A stretch of 64,000 bases of DNA from positions 124,001-188,000 of the forward strand of contig CBDBMW010000013.1 in NCBI GenBank assembly GCA_965207595.1. The letters are read 5' to 3'. The position numbers were made by a program, and so were the translations under genes. Below the pieces are notes generated by a model. It was not told the origin of the DNA and did not search any database. It worked only from the letters and a program-made list of their open reading frames with translations. Below, one piece after another: positions 42,841 through 51,902 of this stretch (within the stretch, counting starts at the first letter, position 1; each line of letters opens with the position of its first letter). This DNA is from JAGWAJ01 sp026707615 (GTDB lineage: Bacteria; Acidobacteriota; Vicinamibacteria; Vicinamibacterales; UBA8438).

Positions 42841-44039
42841 TGCGCCGCGCCGCCGGCATCGCAGTGGCCGCCGTCTGCTCGTGGGCGGCAGCGACCGGCC
42901 CCGTCCACGCCCAGCCGCGCTGGATTTCGGGGTACCTCCTGACCGCGCCCCTTTTCAGCGGCGCCAGCGCCTTCGGCCCGAGCAACGCCAGTAACTTCAA
43001 CCGCTTCCGGTTGAACCTCGAGCCGTCCGCGGGGCCGTTCTCGCTCGAAGTCGCGTACGAGCACGCGGTCACCTTCCAGCAGCATCCCCTGCAGCTCGGC
43101 CTCGGCCTGACGGGCCTCCAGAGCGGCGCGGAGTGGTGGGACCTCGGTACCACCATCACGCCGAGCCGACAGCAGAACGCGGTCTGGCAGCACCGCCTCG
43201 ACCGCTTCAACATCGGGTTCAGCCCGACGGACAACATCGATATCCGGGTCGGGCGGCAGGCCATCTCGTGGGGCACGACGCAGTTCCTGAACCCGGCCGA
43301 CCCCTTCGTCCCCTTCGTGCCCTCGGATCCGATCCGCCTGTACCGGGCCGGCGTGGACGCGTTCCGCGTCCGTGTCTACCCCAGCGCGCTCAGCGAGATC
43401 GACTTCGTCGTTCGTCCGACCCGCAGCGCGGTCGGGGAGGAGCTCACGGCGCTGCTGCGCGGTCTGACCACGTGGCGCAACTGGGAGGTCTCCGGCTGGG
43501 GCGGGAGCCTCTACGGAGACACGGCGGGCGCGATCGGGCTGGCCGGCGGCATCGGGCCCTGGGCGGTGCGGGCGGAGACGGTCGTCCGGGACTACGACGG
43601 GACCGTCGTCGGCAGCGGGACCATCGGCATCGACCGGGCCTTCTTCCTCGGGACCCAGGGCCGCGCGCTGACCTTCTTGTGGGAATACCAACGCAACGGG
43701 CTGGGCGCGGTCGGCCCCGACGATCTGCTGCGCGTCTTCCTGTCGCCCGAGTCCAGCCGCGGCGAGTTCCAGGTGTACGGGCGGGACGAGACGGTGCTCA
43801 GCGTCACGTACGAGGTCAACCCGCTCTGGAACGTCGGCGTGTTCGGTCTCCACAGCCTCAACGACGGCAGCACGTTGCTGGCGCCGACCGTCGCCTACTC
43901 CGCCGGCAACAACGCCTCGGTGTCCGCCAGCGTCTACTTCGGCCTCGGACCCGACCGGACAACGCCCACCCGCCCGCTCGCCTCGGAGTACGGCCTCGTC
44001 AGCCCGGTCGGCATCATGATGGTCAGCTTTTTCTTCTAG
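42840..44039 (+). CDS. Predicted outer-membrane beta-barrel-like protein of the exporter operon
   Basis: A 399-residue protein with signal peptide (AVAAVCSWAAATGPVHAQ), of no family I can name. The mature sequence alternates aromatic and polar residues in about 16 short strands (FNRFRLNLEPSAGPFSLEVA, NIGFSPTDNIDIRVGRQAIS, WEVSGWGGSLYG) and ends in Met-Val-Ser-Phe-Phe-Phe, a C-terminal aromatic as BAM-inserted barrels have. It resembles porin-like partner proteins described beside LolA/ABC operons. It overlaps the ATPase by one base, so it is the last gene of the operon. An outer-membrane end point for the exporter is inferred. Confidence 0.75.
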   Translation: MRRAAGIAVAAVCSWAAATGPVHAQPRWISGYLLTAPLFSGASAFGPSNASNFNRFRLNLEPSAGPFSLEVAYEHAVTFQQHPLQLGLGLTGLQSGAEWWDLGTTITPSRQQNAVWQHRLDRFNIGFSPTDNIDIRVGRQAISWGTTQFLNPADPFVPFVPSDPIRLYRAGVDAFRVRVYPSALSEIDFVVRPTRSAVGEELTALLRGLTTWRNWEVSGWGGSLYGDTAGAIGLAGGIGPWAVRAETVVRDYDGTVVGSGTIGIDRAFFLGTQGRALTFLWEYQRNGLGAVGPDDLLRVFLSPESSRGEFQVYGRDETVLSVTYEVNPLWNVGVFGLHSLNDGSTLLAPTVAYSAGNNASVSASVYFGLGPDRTTPTRPLASEYGLVSPVGIMMVSFFF

Positions 44040-44052
44040 ACTGTCCCGCTGC

Positions 44053-45090
44053 ATGGCGGAATACCTGGACAGCCTGGTGACCGGCCTCTCCACGCCGGTC
44101 CTGGTGGCGGCCCTCGCCGCGAGCATCGCAGGGCTCGCCAAGGGGGCGGACTGGATGGTCGACAGCGCCGTCGCCCTTTCCCAACGCTGGGGCGTCCCGC
44201 GCGTCGTGATCGGGGCGACCATCGTCAGCCTCGGCACGACGACCCCCGAAGCGGTCGTCTCGGTCGTGGCGGCGCTCCAGGGCCGATCGGAGATGGCCCT
44301 CGGGAACGCCGTCGGCTCCATCATCTGCAACACGGGGCTGATCCTCGGCATCGGCTGCCTGATCCGGCCGCTGCCCCTCGACCTGCGCGTCGTCAACCGG
44401 CAGGGGTGGGGCAAGGTGGTGACCGGCATCCTGCTGGTCCTCGTCTGCCTGCCGTGGGCCAACCCGGCCTCGGCGTTCACGGCCGGGGGCACGCTGCCGC
44501 AGGTCGCGGGCTGGTTCTTCCTGGGGCTGCTGGTCGTCTACATGGTCTGGTCGGTGCGGCTCGCGCGGGCAGGGGTCGGCGCCGGTGACGGAGGAGGCGG
44601 GGAGGCGGGAGGACTGGGAGCGGCCCTCGGCACGCTGGGAATCGGCGTGGCGCTGGTGATCGTCTCGTCCGCGGTCCTGGTCGCGGTGGCGGCCGAGCTG
44701 GCGGCGCGCCTGAACGTGCCCCCGAGCATCATCGCGGCGACGCTGGTCGCCTTCGGCACGTCGCTGCCGGAGCTGACCGTCGTGGTCACCGCGACGCTCA
44801 AGGGGCACGGCGAGCTCGCGGTGGGGAACGTCATCGGGGCCGACGTGCTGAACGTGCTGTTCGTCGCCGGCGGGGCGGCCGCGGTGACGGCGGGCGGGCT
44901 GGCCGCGGACTCCATCTTCTTCGTGATGCACTTCCCGGCGATGCTGTTCCTGATCCTGGTCTTCCGCGTCGGAATACAGACCGCGCGCCACGGCGCGCTG
45001 CCCCGGACGGCCGGCGCCGCGCTCCTCGGAACCTACGTGGCGGTGACCGGGCTCAGCTACCTGGTGTCGTCCCCGGCCCCGGGGGGGTAG
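44053..45090 (+). CDS. Calcium/sodium antiporter (CaCA family, YrbG-like)
   Basis: A 345-residue inner-membrane cation exchanger of the CaCA superfamily. The two inverted alpha-repeats are plain: GATIVSLGTTTPEAVVSVVA with GNAVGSIICNTGL, and AATLVAFGTSLPELTVVVTA with GNVIGADVLNVLF. The Pro-Glu pairs are the ion-binding residues. About ten membrane helices, normal length. It lies 13 bases after the exporter operon on the same strand, so it may be co-transcribed, but it has no evident functional link to it. Confidence 0.93.
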   Translation: MAEYLDSLVTGLSTPVLVAALAASIAGLAKGADWMVDSAVALSQRWGVPRVVIGATIVSLGTTTPEAVVSVVAALQGRSEMALGNAVGSIICNTGLILGIGCLIRPLPLDLRVVNRQGWGKVVTGILLVLVCLPWANPASAFTAGGTLPQVAGWFFLGLLVVYMVWSVRLARAGVGAGDGGGGEAGGLGAALGTLGIGVALVIVSSAVLVAVAAELAARLNVPPSIIAATLVAFGTSLPELTVVVTATLKGHGELAVGNVIGADVLNVLFVAGGAAAVTAGGLAADSIFFVMHFPAMLFLILVFRVGIQTARHGALPRTAGAALLGTYVAVTGLSYLVSSPAPGG

Positions 45091-45216
45091 GCGCCGCCGC
45101 GGAGCAGCGACGACTCCTGAAGGGTCCTTCGTGCCGGCGGTCCGCCGTCATGCCTCGGGCGCGGCGGGCGCATTGCCGCGCCGGATCCGAGGCTCCGCTC
45201 CACGGTCGAGCTATCG

Positions 45217-45396
45217 TCAGCGGCCGTGCAGCCCCGGCGCGGTGACGTGCGCGTTGTGCGCCACCGACGGCTCGTTGACGCGGCCCGTCAGCGCGTCGAA
45301 CTTGCTGTCCAGCCGATACAACCAGTAGCTGTTCAGCAAGACGCCCGCCGCGGTCAGCAACTCGACCGCGTTCACGTTCTCCAGCATCATCTCCAT
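45217..45396 (-). CDS. Small membrane-anchored protein, unknown function
   Basis: A 59-residue candidate: a short acidic start, one hydrophobic segment (AVELLTAAGVLLNSYWLYRL) and a polar helical tail (DSKFDALTGRVNEPS). The arrangement of a single membrane helix followed by a short helix recalls the small protein at 55179. There is no strong ribosome site before ATG 45396 and no family match, so it could be a chance frame; the codon use nevertheless looks protein-like. Confidence 0.45.
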   Translation of the reverse strand: MEMMLENVNAVELLTAAGVLLNSYWLYRLDSKFDALTGRVNEPSVAHNAHVTAPGLHGR

Positions 45397-45485
45397 CGTA
45401 GCGCTTTCGGCGCGCGGCGGCTCGGTGAGCGCCCGCCGGACCGTCAGGCGACCGTAGCGAGTCCGGATGCTGCCCCTGGGTCGCT

Positions 45486-46175
45486 TCAGGGCGCCGACCG
45501 GAGGGCCAGCACGCGGCGCTCGATCGCGACCGCCTCCATCCCGCGGTTCGTCGCGCGCAGCACACCGGCGTACTCCGCCAGCAGGTCGGCCAGGCGCACG
45601 TTGTCCGGCTCGAGCATCACCTCCAGCACTTCGAGCGAGCGCTCGTAGAGCGGCGCCGCCTCGGCGTGGAATCCCTGGTGGTAGTAGGCCGAGGCGAGGC
45701 CCGCGAGCGCGGTGGCGACGTCGGGGTGGTAGCGTCCCAGCTCCGCTTCCAGCAGGACGACGGCCCGCTCGTAGAGCGGGGCCGCCTCCGCGTGAAGGCT
45801 CTGGCCGGCGTAGCGGTCCGCGAGCGTGACGAGGAGCGGGGCCAGATCGAGGTGCGCGGGACCCAGGGCCTGCTCGGCCGCCGCCAGCGCCTGACGGTAC
45901 AGGGTCTCGGCCTCCTCCGGGCGGAGCTGCGCGTCGGCGAGGTCCGCCAGGGCGGTCAGCGTCGTCACCCGGCGCACGTCGTCGGGCGGGAAGCGGTCGG
46001 TGCGCGCCAGCGCTTCCAGCAGCAGCTCCTCGGCGTCGGCGTGCTGCCCGTGCAGGTAGGCCTCGTGGCCGGCCTCCATCAGGTCCTCCCAGCCGAGCGC
46101 CGGGTACTGACACGCGGCCAGCGAGACCGCCAGCCCGCAGGCCGCCAACCCATGGCCCCGCCGCCGGCGTTCCAT
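45486..46175 (-). CDS. TPR-repeat lipoprotein
   Basis: A 229-residue protein with a lipoprotein signal peptide (GLAACGLAVSLAAC, lipobox Leu-Ala-Ala-Cys) and about four to five tetratricopeptide repeats, for example HEAYLHGQHADAEELLLEAL, LYRQALAAAEQALGPAHLDL, PLYERAVVLLEAELGRYHPD and PLYERSLEVLEVMLEPDNVR. The 42-residue spacing with YHPD/PDN ends is of the kinesin-light-chain TPR type. It probably scaffolds protein contacts at the membrane. ATG 46175 places the signal peptide correctly. Confidence 0.82.
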   Translation of the reverse strand: MERRRRGHGLAACGLAVSLAACQYPALGWEDLMEAGHEAYLHGQHADAEELLLEALARTDRFPPDDVRRVTTLTALADLADAQLRPEEAETLYRQALAAAEQALGPAHLDLAPLLVTLADRYAGQSLHAEAAPLYERAVVLLEAELGRYHPDVATALAGLASAYYHQGFHAEAAPLYERSLEVLEVMLEPDNVRLADLLAEYAGVLRATNRGMEAVAIERRVLALRSAP

Positions 46176-46506
46176 CGCTGCAGTCCTCCAGCCTTCGTTG
46201 CCCGGGTGCCGTGGACGACCCGACGGCGATGATAGCGGTTGCCGGCTCGCGTGACAGGCGACATCCCCGACGTCGCGCACGTCGCCGCCGAGCCGCCGAA
46301 CGAGCCCGGTCCACCGGCCGCGCCGCGTGGCTGCGGGCCAATGCCAGGGACCGCCGCCGGCATGAACGTCATCCTCCGCGCGTTGTCGGCGGGCGGGAGC
46401 CTGAGCGACGCCAAGAAAACGTGTCGCCAGGGCGGCGATGGGCCTATACTGAGCGGATCAGGAATATGGTGGCTCGCTCCGGTCGTTCCGGCCCGGGAGG
46501 TCGCGC
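46176..46506. other. 331-bp divergent intergenic region with candidate promoter
   Basis: No gene is supported. On the plus strand a good -10 TATACT at 46445-46450 lies 57 bases before the DUF1592 gene, with only a weak -35 (TGTCGC at 46422-46427) at 17-bp spacing. GGGAGG lies just before ATG 46507. A promoter for the leftward TPR gene is not apparent. Confidence 0.45.
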
Positions 46507-49050
46507 ATGAGGGGGAGCGCCGCGGCGGCGCGGCTCGGCACCCGGATCCGGCTGTTGTGCGGCGGGCTGGTCCTTGCTGCCCTCCCGCACCTGTGCGCGG
46601 CCCCGGTGTCGGCCGCCGCGCCGTCAGCAGGGGCGCCCGTTCCGCCCGCGCAGACCGCGTCCGCCGAGTCCGTCGATCCGCGGGCGGTCCTCGACCGCTA
46701 CTGCGTCGGCTGCCACAACGAGCGGTTGCGCACGGCAGGCCTCGCCCTCGACGCGGCCGACCCCACGCGGCCGGCCGACGACCCGGAGCTCTGGGAGCGC
46801 GTCGTCGAGAAGCTGCGCGCGGAATCGATGCCGCCGCCCCGACGCCAGCGGCCCGATGCGGCGACCTACCGCGCCCTGGCCTCCAGGCTCGAGGCCGGTC
46901 TCGATGCGGCGTGGCTGGCCACTCCCAATCCGGGCCGCATCAACGCCGTCCACCGGCTCAACCGCACCGAGTACAACAACGCCATCCGGGATCTCTTCGC
47001 GCTCGACGTCGACGTCAAGCCGCTCCTGCCCGGCGACGAGACCGCCGACGGCAGCTTCGACAACTTCGCCGACGTGCTGACCGTCTCGCGGGCGCACCTC
47101 GAGCGCTACCTGTCGGTGGCCCGCCACGTCACCCGCCTCGCGACCGGCCTGCCGCCCCCGGCGCCGGGCATGGACGCCTTCGAGGTGTCGATCCACGTGG
47201 TGCAGGACGGCCGCCAGAGCGAGGACCTGCCGCTCGGCTCGCGCGGCGGCGTGGCCGTGCCCTACACCTTCCCGGTCGACGGCGACTACCTGATCCGGGT
47301 GCGCCTGCGGCGGCAGTACCAGGACTACCTGATGGGGATGGGGTGGCCGCAGTCGCTCGACGTCCGCCTCGACGGCCGCCTGGTGAAGCGCTTCACCGTC
47401 GGCGGCAACGCCCCGGGCCGCCCCGCCGCGGCGAGCTACGCGGGCGACGGCGAGCCGGGCTTCGCGGGTGCGGTCGAGTGGGAAGAGTTCATGCAGATGA
47501 CCGGCGACGCGCACCTGGAGGTGCTCGTCCCGGTCGAGGCGGGGCCCCACGTCGTGGGCGTCTCGTTCGTGCGCGAGCAGTGGGAGCCCGAGGGGTTGCC
47601 GCAGCCGCTCCAGCGCGGGCGGGTGCTGACCAACGACCAGATCTACATGGGCTACGCGGCGGTCCGCTCGGTGGAGATCGGCGGCCCGTTCGGGACCGCG
47701 GACGCGGTCGCGGGCGAGACGCCGAGCCGGCGCGCGATCTTCACCTGCCGGCCGGCCGACCCCGACGAGGAGCCCGCGTGCGCGGCGGAGATCCTCTCCT
47801 CGGTCGCTCGGCGCGCGTTCCGCCGCCCGGTCCGGCCCGCTGAGGTCGACGCCCTGCTCGGGTTCTTCGATGCCGGGAGAGCCGACGGCGGCAGCTTCGA
47901 CGCCGGCATCCAGTTCGGACTCGAGCGCATCCTGGTCGATCCCGATTTCCTGCTGCGCGTGTATCGGGATCCCGTCGACCTCGACCCGGATGCCCCGCCC
48001 TATCGCCTGAGCGACGTCGAGCTGGCTTCGCGGCTCTCCTTCTTCCTCTGGAGCAGCGTGCCGGACGATCGCCTGCTGGACCTGGCCGAGGCGGGCGTCC
48101 TCGACGACCCCGACGTGCTGGACGCCGAGGTGCGGCGGATGATCGCGGACCCGCGCGCCACCGAGGCCCTCGTCAGCGACTTCGCGGCGCAGTGGCTGAA
48201 CCTGCGCCGCGTCGGCGAGGTGGTCGTCGACCCCCGGCAGTACCCGCACTACGACGAGAGCCTGCTGGAGGCCTTCGAGGAAGAGGTCGAGCGCTTCGTG
48301 GCGAGCACGCTCGAGGACGACCTGCCGGTGAGCGCGCTGCTCGACGCCGACTACACCTTCGTCAACGAGCGGCTGGCGCGGCACTACGGCATTGCGGGCA
48401 TCTACGGCAACCGCTTCCGCCGCGTGACGCTCCCGGACCCCGAGCGCCGGGGCGGGCTGCTGGCGGCCGGGGCCCTGCTGGCCACGACGTCGTACCCGGA
48501 CCGCACCTCGCCCGTGCTGCGCGGCAAGTGGCTGGTGGACAACATCCTGGGGCTTCCGGTGCCGCCGCCGCCGCCCGGGGTCAACACGGACCTCGAGGAG
48601 ACGCCCGGCGAGGCGCCGGCGACGATGCGGGAGCGTCTGGCCCGGCACCGGCGGAACCCGTCGTGCGCGAGCTGCCACGCGGTCATCGATCCGCTCGGTT
48701 TCGCGCTCGAGAACTTCGACGTGATCGGCGGCTGGCGCTCCGTGGACCCGCAGGGCCGGCCGATCGACGCCACCGGGACGACCACGGGCGGCGAGCCCAT
48801 CGAGGGCCTGCCGGGACTGCGCGCGCTGCTGCTCGACGACCCGGAGCGGTTCCCGCGCACGGTGACCGAGAAGCTGCTGAGCTACGCGCTCGGCCGGCGG
48901 CTGGAGCACTACGATCGGCCCGCCATCCGGCACATCGTCCGGGAGGCCGCGGCCGAGGACTATCGGTGGTCGGCGCTCCTGCGCGGCATCGTGCGCAGCC
49001 CGCAGTTCACGATGCGGGCCGCGCCGGAAGCGCCGGACGCGGGACCATGA
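46507..49050 (+). CDS. DUF1592/DUF1588/DUF1585/DUF1595/DUF1587 heme protein, copy 1
   Basis: An 847-residue exported protein of the planctomycete-type cytochrome c family. After a signal peptide it has a heme c motif CVGCH (Cys66, Cys69, His70), a DUF1587-like start (RLNRTEYNNAIRDLFALDVD), a carbohydrate-binding-like beta domain (DGDYLIRVRLRRQYQDYLMG), then the DUF1595, DUF1592, DUF1588 and DUF1585 blocks (ARRAFRRPVRPAEVDALLGF; LASRLSFFLWSSVPDDRLLD; YTFVNERLARHYGIAGIYGN; a second heme-type CASCH; LGRRLEHYDRPAIRHIVREA). It is always seen next to a DUF1552 gene, as here. An oxidoreductase role in the periplasm is likely; the substrate is unknown. Confidence 0.92.
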   Translation: MRGSAAAARLGTRIRLLCGGLVLAALPHLCAAPVSAAAPSAGAPVPPAQTASAESVDPRAVLDRYCVGCHNERLRTAGLALDAADPTRPADDPELWERVVEKLRAESMPPPRRQRPDAATYRALASRLEAGLDAAWLATPNPGRINAVHRLNRTEYNNAIRDLFALDVDVKPLLPGDETADGSFDNFADVLTVSRAHLERYLSVARHVTRLATGLPPPAPGMDAFEVSIHVVQDGRQSEDLPLGSRGGVAVPYTFPVDGDYLIRVRLRRQYQDYLMGMGWPQSLDVRLDGRLVKRFTVGGNAPGRPAAASYAGDGEPGFAGAVEWEEFMQMTGDAHLEVLVPVEAGPHVVGVSFVREQWEPEGLPQPLQRGRVLTNDQIYMGYAAVRSVEIGGPFGTADAVAGETPSRRAIFTCRPADPDEEPACAAEILSSVARRAFRRPVRPAEVDALLGFFDAGRADGGSFDAGIQFGLERILVDPDFLLRVYRDPVDLDPDAPPYRLSDVELASRLSFFLWSSVPDDRLLDLAEAGVLDDPDVLDAEVRRMIADPRATEALVSDFAAQWLNLRRVGEVVVDPRQYPHYDESLLEAFEEEVERFVASTLEDDLPVSALLDADYTFVNERLARHYGIAGIYGNRFRRVTLPDPERRGGLLAAGALLATTSYPDRTSPVLRGKWLVDNILGLPVPPPPPGVNTDLEETPGEAPATMRERLARHRRNPSCASCHAVIDPLGFALENFDVIGGWRSVDPQGRPIDATGTTTGGEPIEGLPGLRALLLDDPERFPRTVTEKLLSYALGRRLEHYDRPAIRHIVREAAAEDYRWSALLRGIVRSPQFTMRAAPEAPDAGP

Positions 49051-49069
49051 GACTGAGGAGACGGCCAAG

Positions 49070-50410
49070 ATGACCTTCATCCACAAGGCGCTGCCGCGGC
49101 GGACGGTGCTCCGGGGGCTCGGCGCGACACTGGCCCTGCCGCTGCTGGACGCCATGGCGCCGGCATCGTCCACCGCGGCCGCGCGCGCGACGCGCAAGCC
49201 GGCCCACCGCTTCCAGGCGTTCTACGTCCCGAACGGCATGGCGATGCCGTACTGGACGCCGGCCACCGAGGGCGCCGGCTTCGAGCTGCCGCCGATCCTC
49301 GAGCCGCTGGCCCCGTACCGTGACCAGGTGATCGTGCTGTCGGGCCTGCGCTCGAGCTGGAACTACATCCACGCCGGCGCCTCCGGGTCCTTCCTGACCG
49401 GCATGACGCGCGGCGGGCGCAACGAGATCGAGATCATCGGCGACGTCTCGATGGACCAGCTCCTCGCGCGGCACTTCGCGCGGGAGACGCAGGTCGCCTC
49501 GCTCGAGGTCGCGATGGACCGGCCGAACAACGCGGGCGCCTGCACCGGCAACCTGAGCTGCGTCTACACGCACACGATCTCGTGGCGCAGCCCGACCCAG
49601 CCGCTCCCGATGGAGTGGAACCCGCGGGCGGTCTTCGAGACGATCTTCGGCGACAGCGGCAGCACGGAGCGCTCGGCCCGCGAGGCGCGGCTGCGCCAGC
49701 ACAAGAGCCTGCTCGACGCCGTCACCGGCAAGCTCGCGGACCTGAAGCGGGAGCTCGGCCCGACGGACCAGTTGAAGCTCGACGAGTACACCGAGTCGGT
49801 GCGCGACGTCGAGCGCCGCATCCGGCGGGCGGAGGAGCAGAGCGATCTGGAACTGCCGGAGATCCGCCAGCCGCAGGGCGCGCCGGCGCGCTTCGAGGAT
49901 CACCTGGAGCTGATGCTCGACCTGCAGCTCCTCGCGTTCCAGTCGGACCTGACGCGCGTCATCACGTTCATGATCGGCAAGGAGCAGAGCGCGCGGGCCT
50001 ACCCGCAGATCGGGGTCCCGGAGGCGCACCATCCGCTCTCGCACCACAACAACCGGCCCGAGCTCGTGGCGCACATGTCGAAGATCAACCGCTATCACGT
50101 CTCGCTGTTCGCGAGCTACGTGGACAAGCTGCGCGCGACGCCGGACGGCGACGGCACGCTTCTGGACCACACGACGATCCTCTACGGCTCCGGCCTCTCC
50201 AACAGCACGCGCCACTCGGGCGACAACGTGCCGTTGCTGCTCGTCGGCGGGGGCGCGGGGCGGCTGCCGAGCGGGCGGCACATCCGCTACGGGAGCGAGC
50301 CGTCGCAGGCGAACCTGCTCGTCACGCTGATGGACAAGCTCGACGTGCCGGTCGACCGGGTGGGCGGGAGCACGGGGCGCCTGCCGCTCGACTCGCTCGC
50401 GGACCTCTAG
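49070..50410 (+). CDS. DUF1552 family protein, copy 1
   Basis: A 446-residue protein with a twin-arginine-like leader (LPRRTVLRGLGATLALPLLD), so probably exported folded. The body matches DUF1552: RFQAFYVPNGMAMPYWTPAT, YRDQVIVLSGLRSSWNYIHA, MDRPNNAGACTGNLSCVYTH and the sulfatase-like end TTILYGSGLSNSTRHSGDNV. The family is related to DUF1501/sulfatase-type metal hydrolases and travels with the DUF1592 heme protein, whose gene ends 19 bases upstream. The two probably act as one periplasmic complex. Confidence 0.92.
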   Translation: MTFIHKALPRRTVLRGLGATLALPLLDAMAPASSTAAARATRKPAHRFQAFYVPNGMAMPYWTPATEGAGFELPPILEPLAPYRDQVIVLSGLRSSWNYIHAGASGSFLTGMTRGGRNEIEIIGDVSMDQLLARHFARETQVASLEVAMDRPNNAGACTGNLSCVYTHTISWRSPTQPLPMEWNPRAVFETIFGDSGSTERSAREARLRQHKSLLDAVTGKLADLKRELGPTDQLKLDEYTESVRDVERRIRRAEEQSDLELPEIRQPQGAPARFEDHLELMLDLQLLAFQSDLTRVITFMIGKEQSARAYPQIGVPEAHHPLSHHNNRPELVAHMSKINRYHVSLFASYVDKLRATPDGDGTLLDHTTILYGSGLSNSTRHSGDNVPLLLVGGGAGRLPSGRHIRYGSEPSQANLLVTLMDKLDVPVDRVGGSTGRLPLDSLADL

Positions 50411-50486
50411 GCGCGCGTACGGGAACCGCGCACCGATCGCGGAACCACATCGTCGCGGTTGAGCCGGGGAGTCGCTGGGAGACTTG

Positions 50487-51896
50487 ATGAGTATGCGCAC
50501 CGCGCCGCGTCTCGTCGCCGCGTTGCTGGTCGCCGCCGTCGCGTGGTGGCCGGCGGAGTCGAGCGCCCTGCCCGCGCCCACGGCGGCAGCCGAGCCGAAC
50601 GCCCGGGACCTGCTGGACGCGGCTCGGCGGGGTGACGCGGGCGCGGTCGAGGCGTTGATCGAAGCCGGCGCTGACGTCGGCATCACTGGGGGCGACGGGT
50701 CGACGGCGCTCCTCTGGGCGAGCCACCGCGACGACCTCGACACCGCGCGGCGGCTTCTGGAGGCGGGCGCGGCGGTCGACGCCGCGAACGATCTCGGGGC
50801 CACCCCGCTCTGGGCCGCGAGCCAGAACGGCAGCCGCGCCATGGTCCGCCTGCTGCTGGGAGCGGCAGCCGATCCCGACCTCGCCCTGCTGAGCGGCGAG
50901 ACGCCGGTGATGGTGGCGGCGCGGGCCGGGAGCGCGGAGGTCGTCGAGCTGCTCGCCGGGGCCGGGGCCGACCTCGACCGGCGCGGATCGCGCGGGCAGA
51001 CGGCCCTCATGTGGGCGGTGGCCCAGCACCACGCCGACGTCGTGGGGGCGCTGCTGGCGCACGGCGCCGACCCCCACGTCCGGTCGGACGTCTGGAGCCA
51101 GGTGATGGGGGTCCCGCCGCACGGCCAGTACGGCTACAACCGCGAGATTCCGCACGGGGGCAACACCGCGTTGCTGTTCGCGGCTCGCGCCGGTGATCTG
51201 GCGTCCGCGCTGCTGCTCGTCGACGCGGGCGCCGACGTCAACGACACGAACGCGTGGGGGGTGAGCGCGGTCACCATGGCGGCGCACTCCGGCTACCGGG
51301 AGCTGGTCGCCTTCCTGCTGGAGCGGGGCGCCGACCCGGACGCGGCCGAAGCGGGCTTCGCGGCGCTGCATGAAGCGGTGCTGCGGCGCGACGCCGAGCT
51401 GGCCGCCGTGCTGCTCGATCACGGCGCCGACCCCAACGTGCTGCTGCGGACCTGGACGCCGGCCCGCCGCGCCTCGCGGGACTACAACTTCCGCCCGTCG
51501 CTGATCGGCGCCACGCCGTTCTGGCTCGCCGCGCGCTTCGGCGAGGTCGGCCTGATGCGCCTGCTCGTGGCGCACGGAGCGGATCCGACGTTCGTTCACC
51601 AGGCCGACTACATTGCGGACGGCAGCTTCGAGCGCCGGCGCGAGGCGACCACGGCGCTGATGGCGGCGCTCGGGATGGGCGGCGGGCGGCGGCTCCGCGC
51701 CTGGTTTCCGCCTCTGCCCGGCGATCCCGAGGCACGGGTCCTTGCCGCGGTCACGCTGGCCGCCGACCTCGGGGCAGACATCCGCGCAGCCGGCACCGAC
51801 GGCCGGACCGCGCTCGACGAGGCGGAGGCCCTGCAGTACGTCTCCGTCGTCGAGTTCCTCGTCGAACGGGGCGCCGAGTCGGACGACCTCCCGTAG
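50487..51896 (+). CDS. Secreted ankyrin-repeat protein
   Basis: A 469-residue protein with signal peptide (LVAALLVAAVAWWPAESSA) and about nine ankyrin repeats with the normal TALLWASHRDDLDTARRLLE, TPLWAASQNGSRAMVRLLLG, TALMWAVAQHHADVVGALLA and AALHEAVLRRDAELAAVLLD pattern. A longer insertion (about 200-220 and 320-345) interrupts the repeat series. Ankyrin domains bind other proteins. The gene ends six bases before the AhpD-like selenoprotein gene and is presumably co-transcribed with it; its partner may be an enzyme of this operon. Confidence 0.9.
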   Translation: MSMRTAPRLVAALLVAAVAWWPAESSALPAPTAAAEPNARDLLDAARRGDAGAVEALIEAGADVGITGGDGSTALLWASHRDDLDTARRLLEAGAAVDAANDLGATPLWAASQNGSRAMVRLLLGAAADPDLALLSGETPVMVAARAGSAEVVELLAGAGADLDRRGSRGQTALMWAVAQHHADVVGALLAHGADPHVRSDVWSQVMGVPPHGQYGYNREIPHGGNTALLFAARAGDLASALLLVDAGADVNDTNAWGVSAVTMAAHSGYRELVAFLLERGADPDAAEAGFAALHEAVLRRDAELAAVLLDHGADPNVLLRTWTPARRASRDYNFRPSLIGATPFWLAARFGEVGLMRLLVAHGADPTFVHQADYIADGSFERRREATTALMAALGMGGGRRLRAWFPPLPGDPEARVLAAVTLAADLGADIRAAGTDGRTALDEAEALQYVSVVEFLVERGAESDDLP

Positions 51897-51902
51897 CGTT
51901 TC

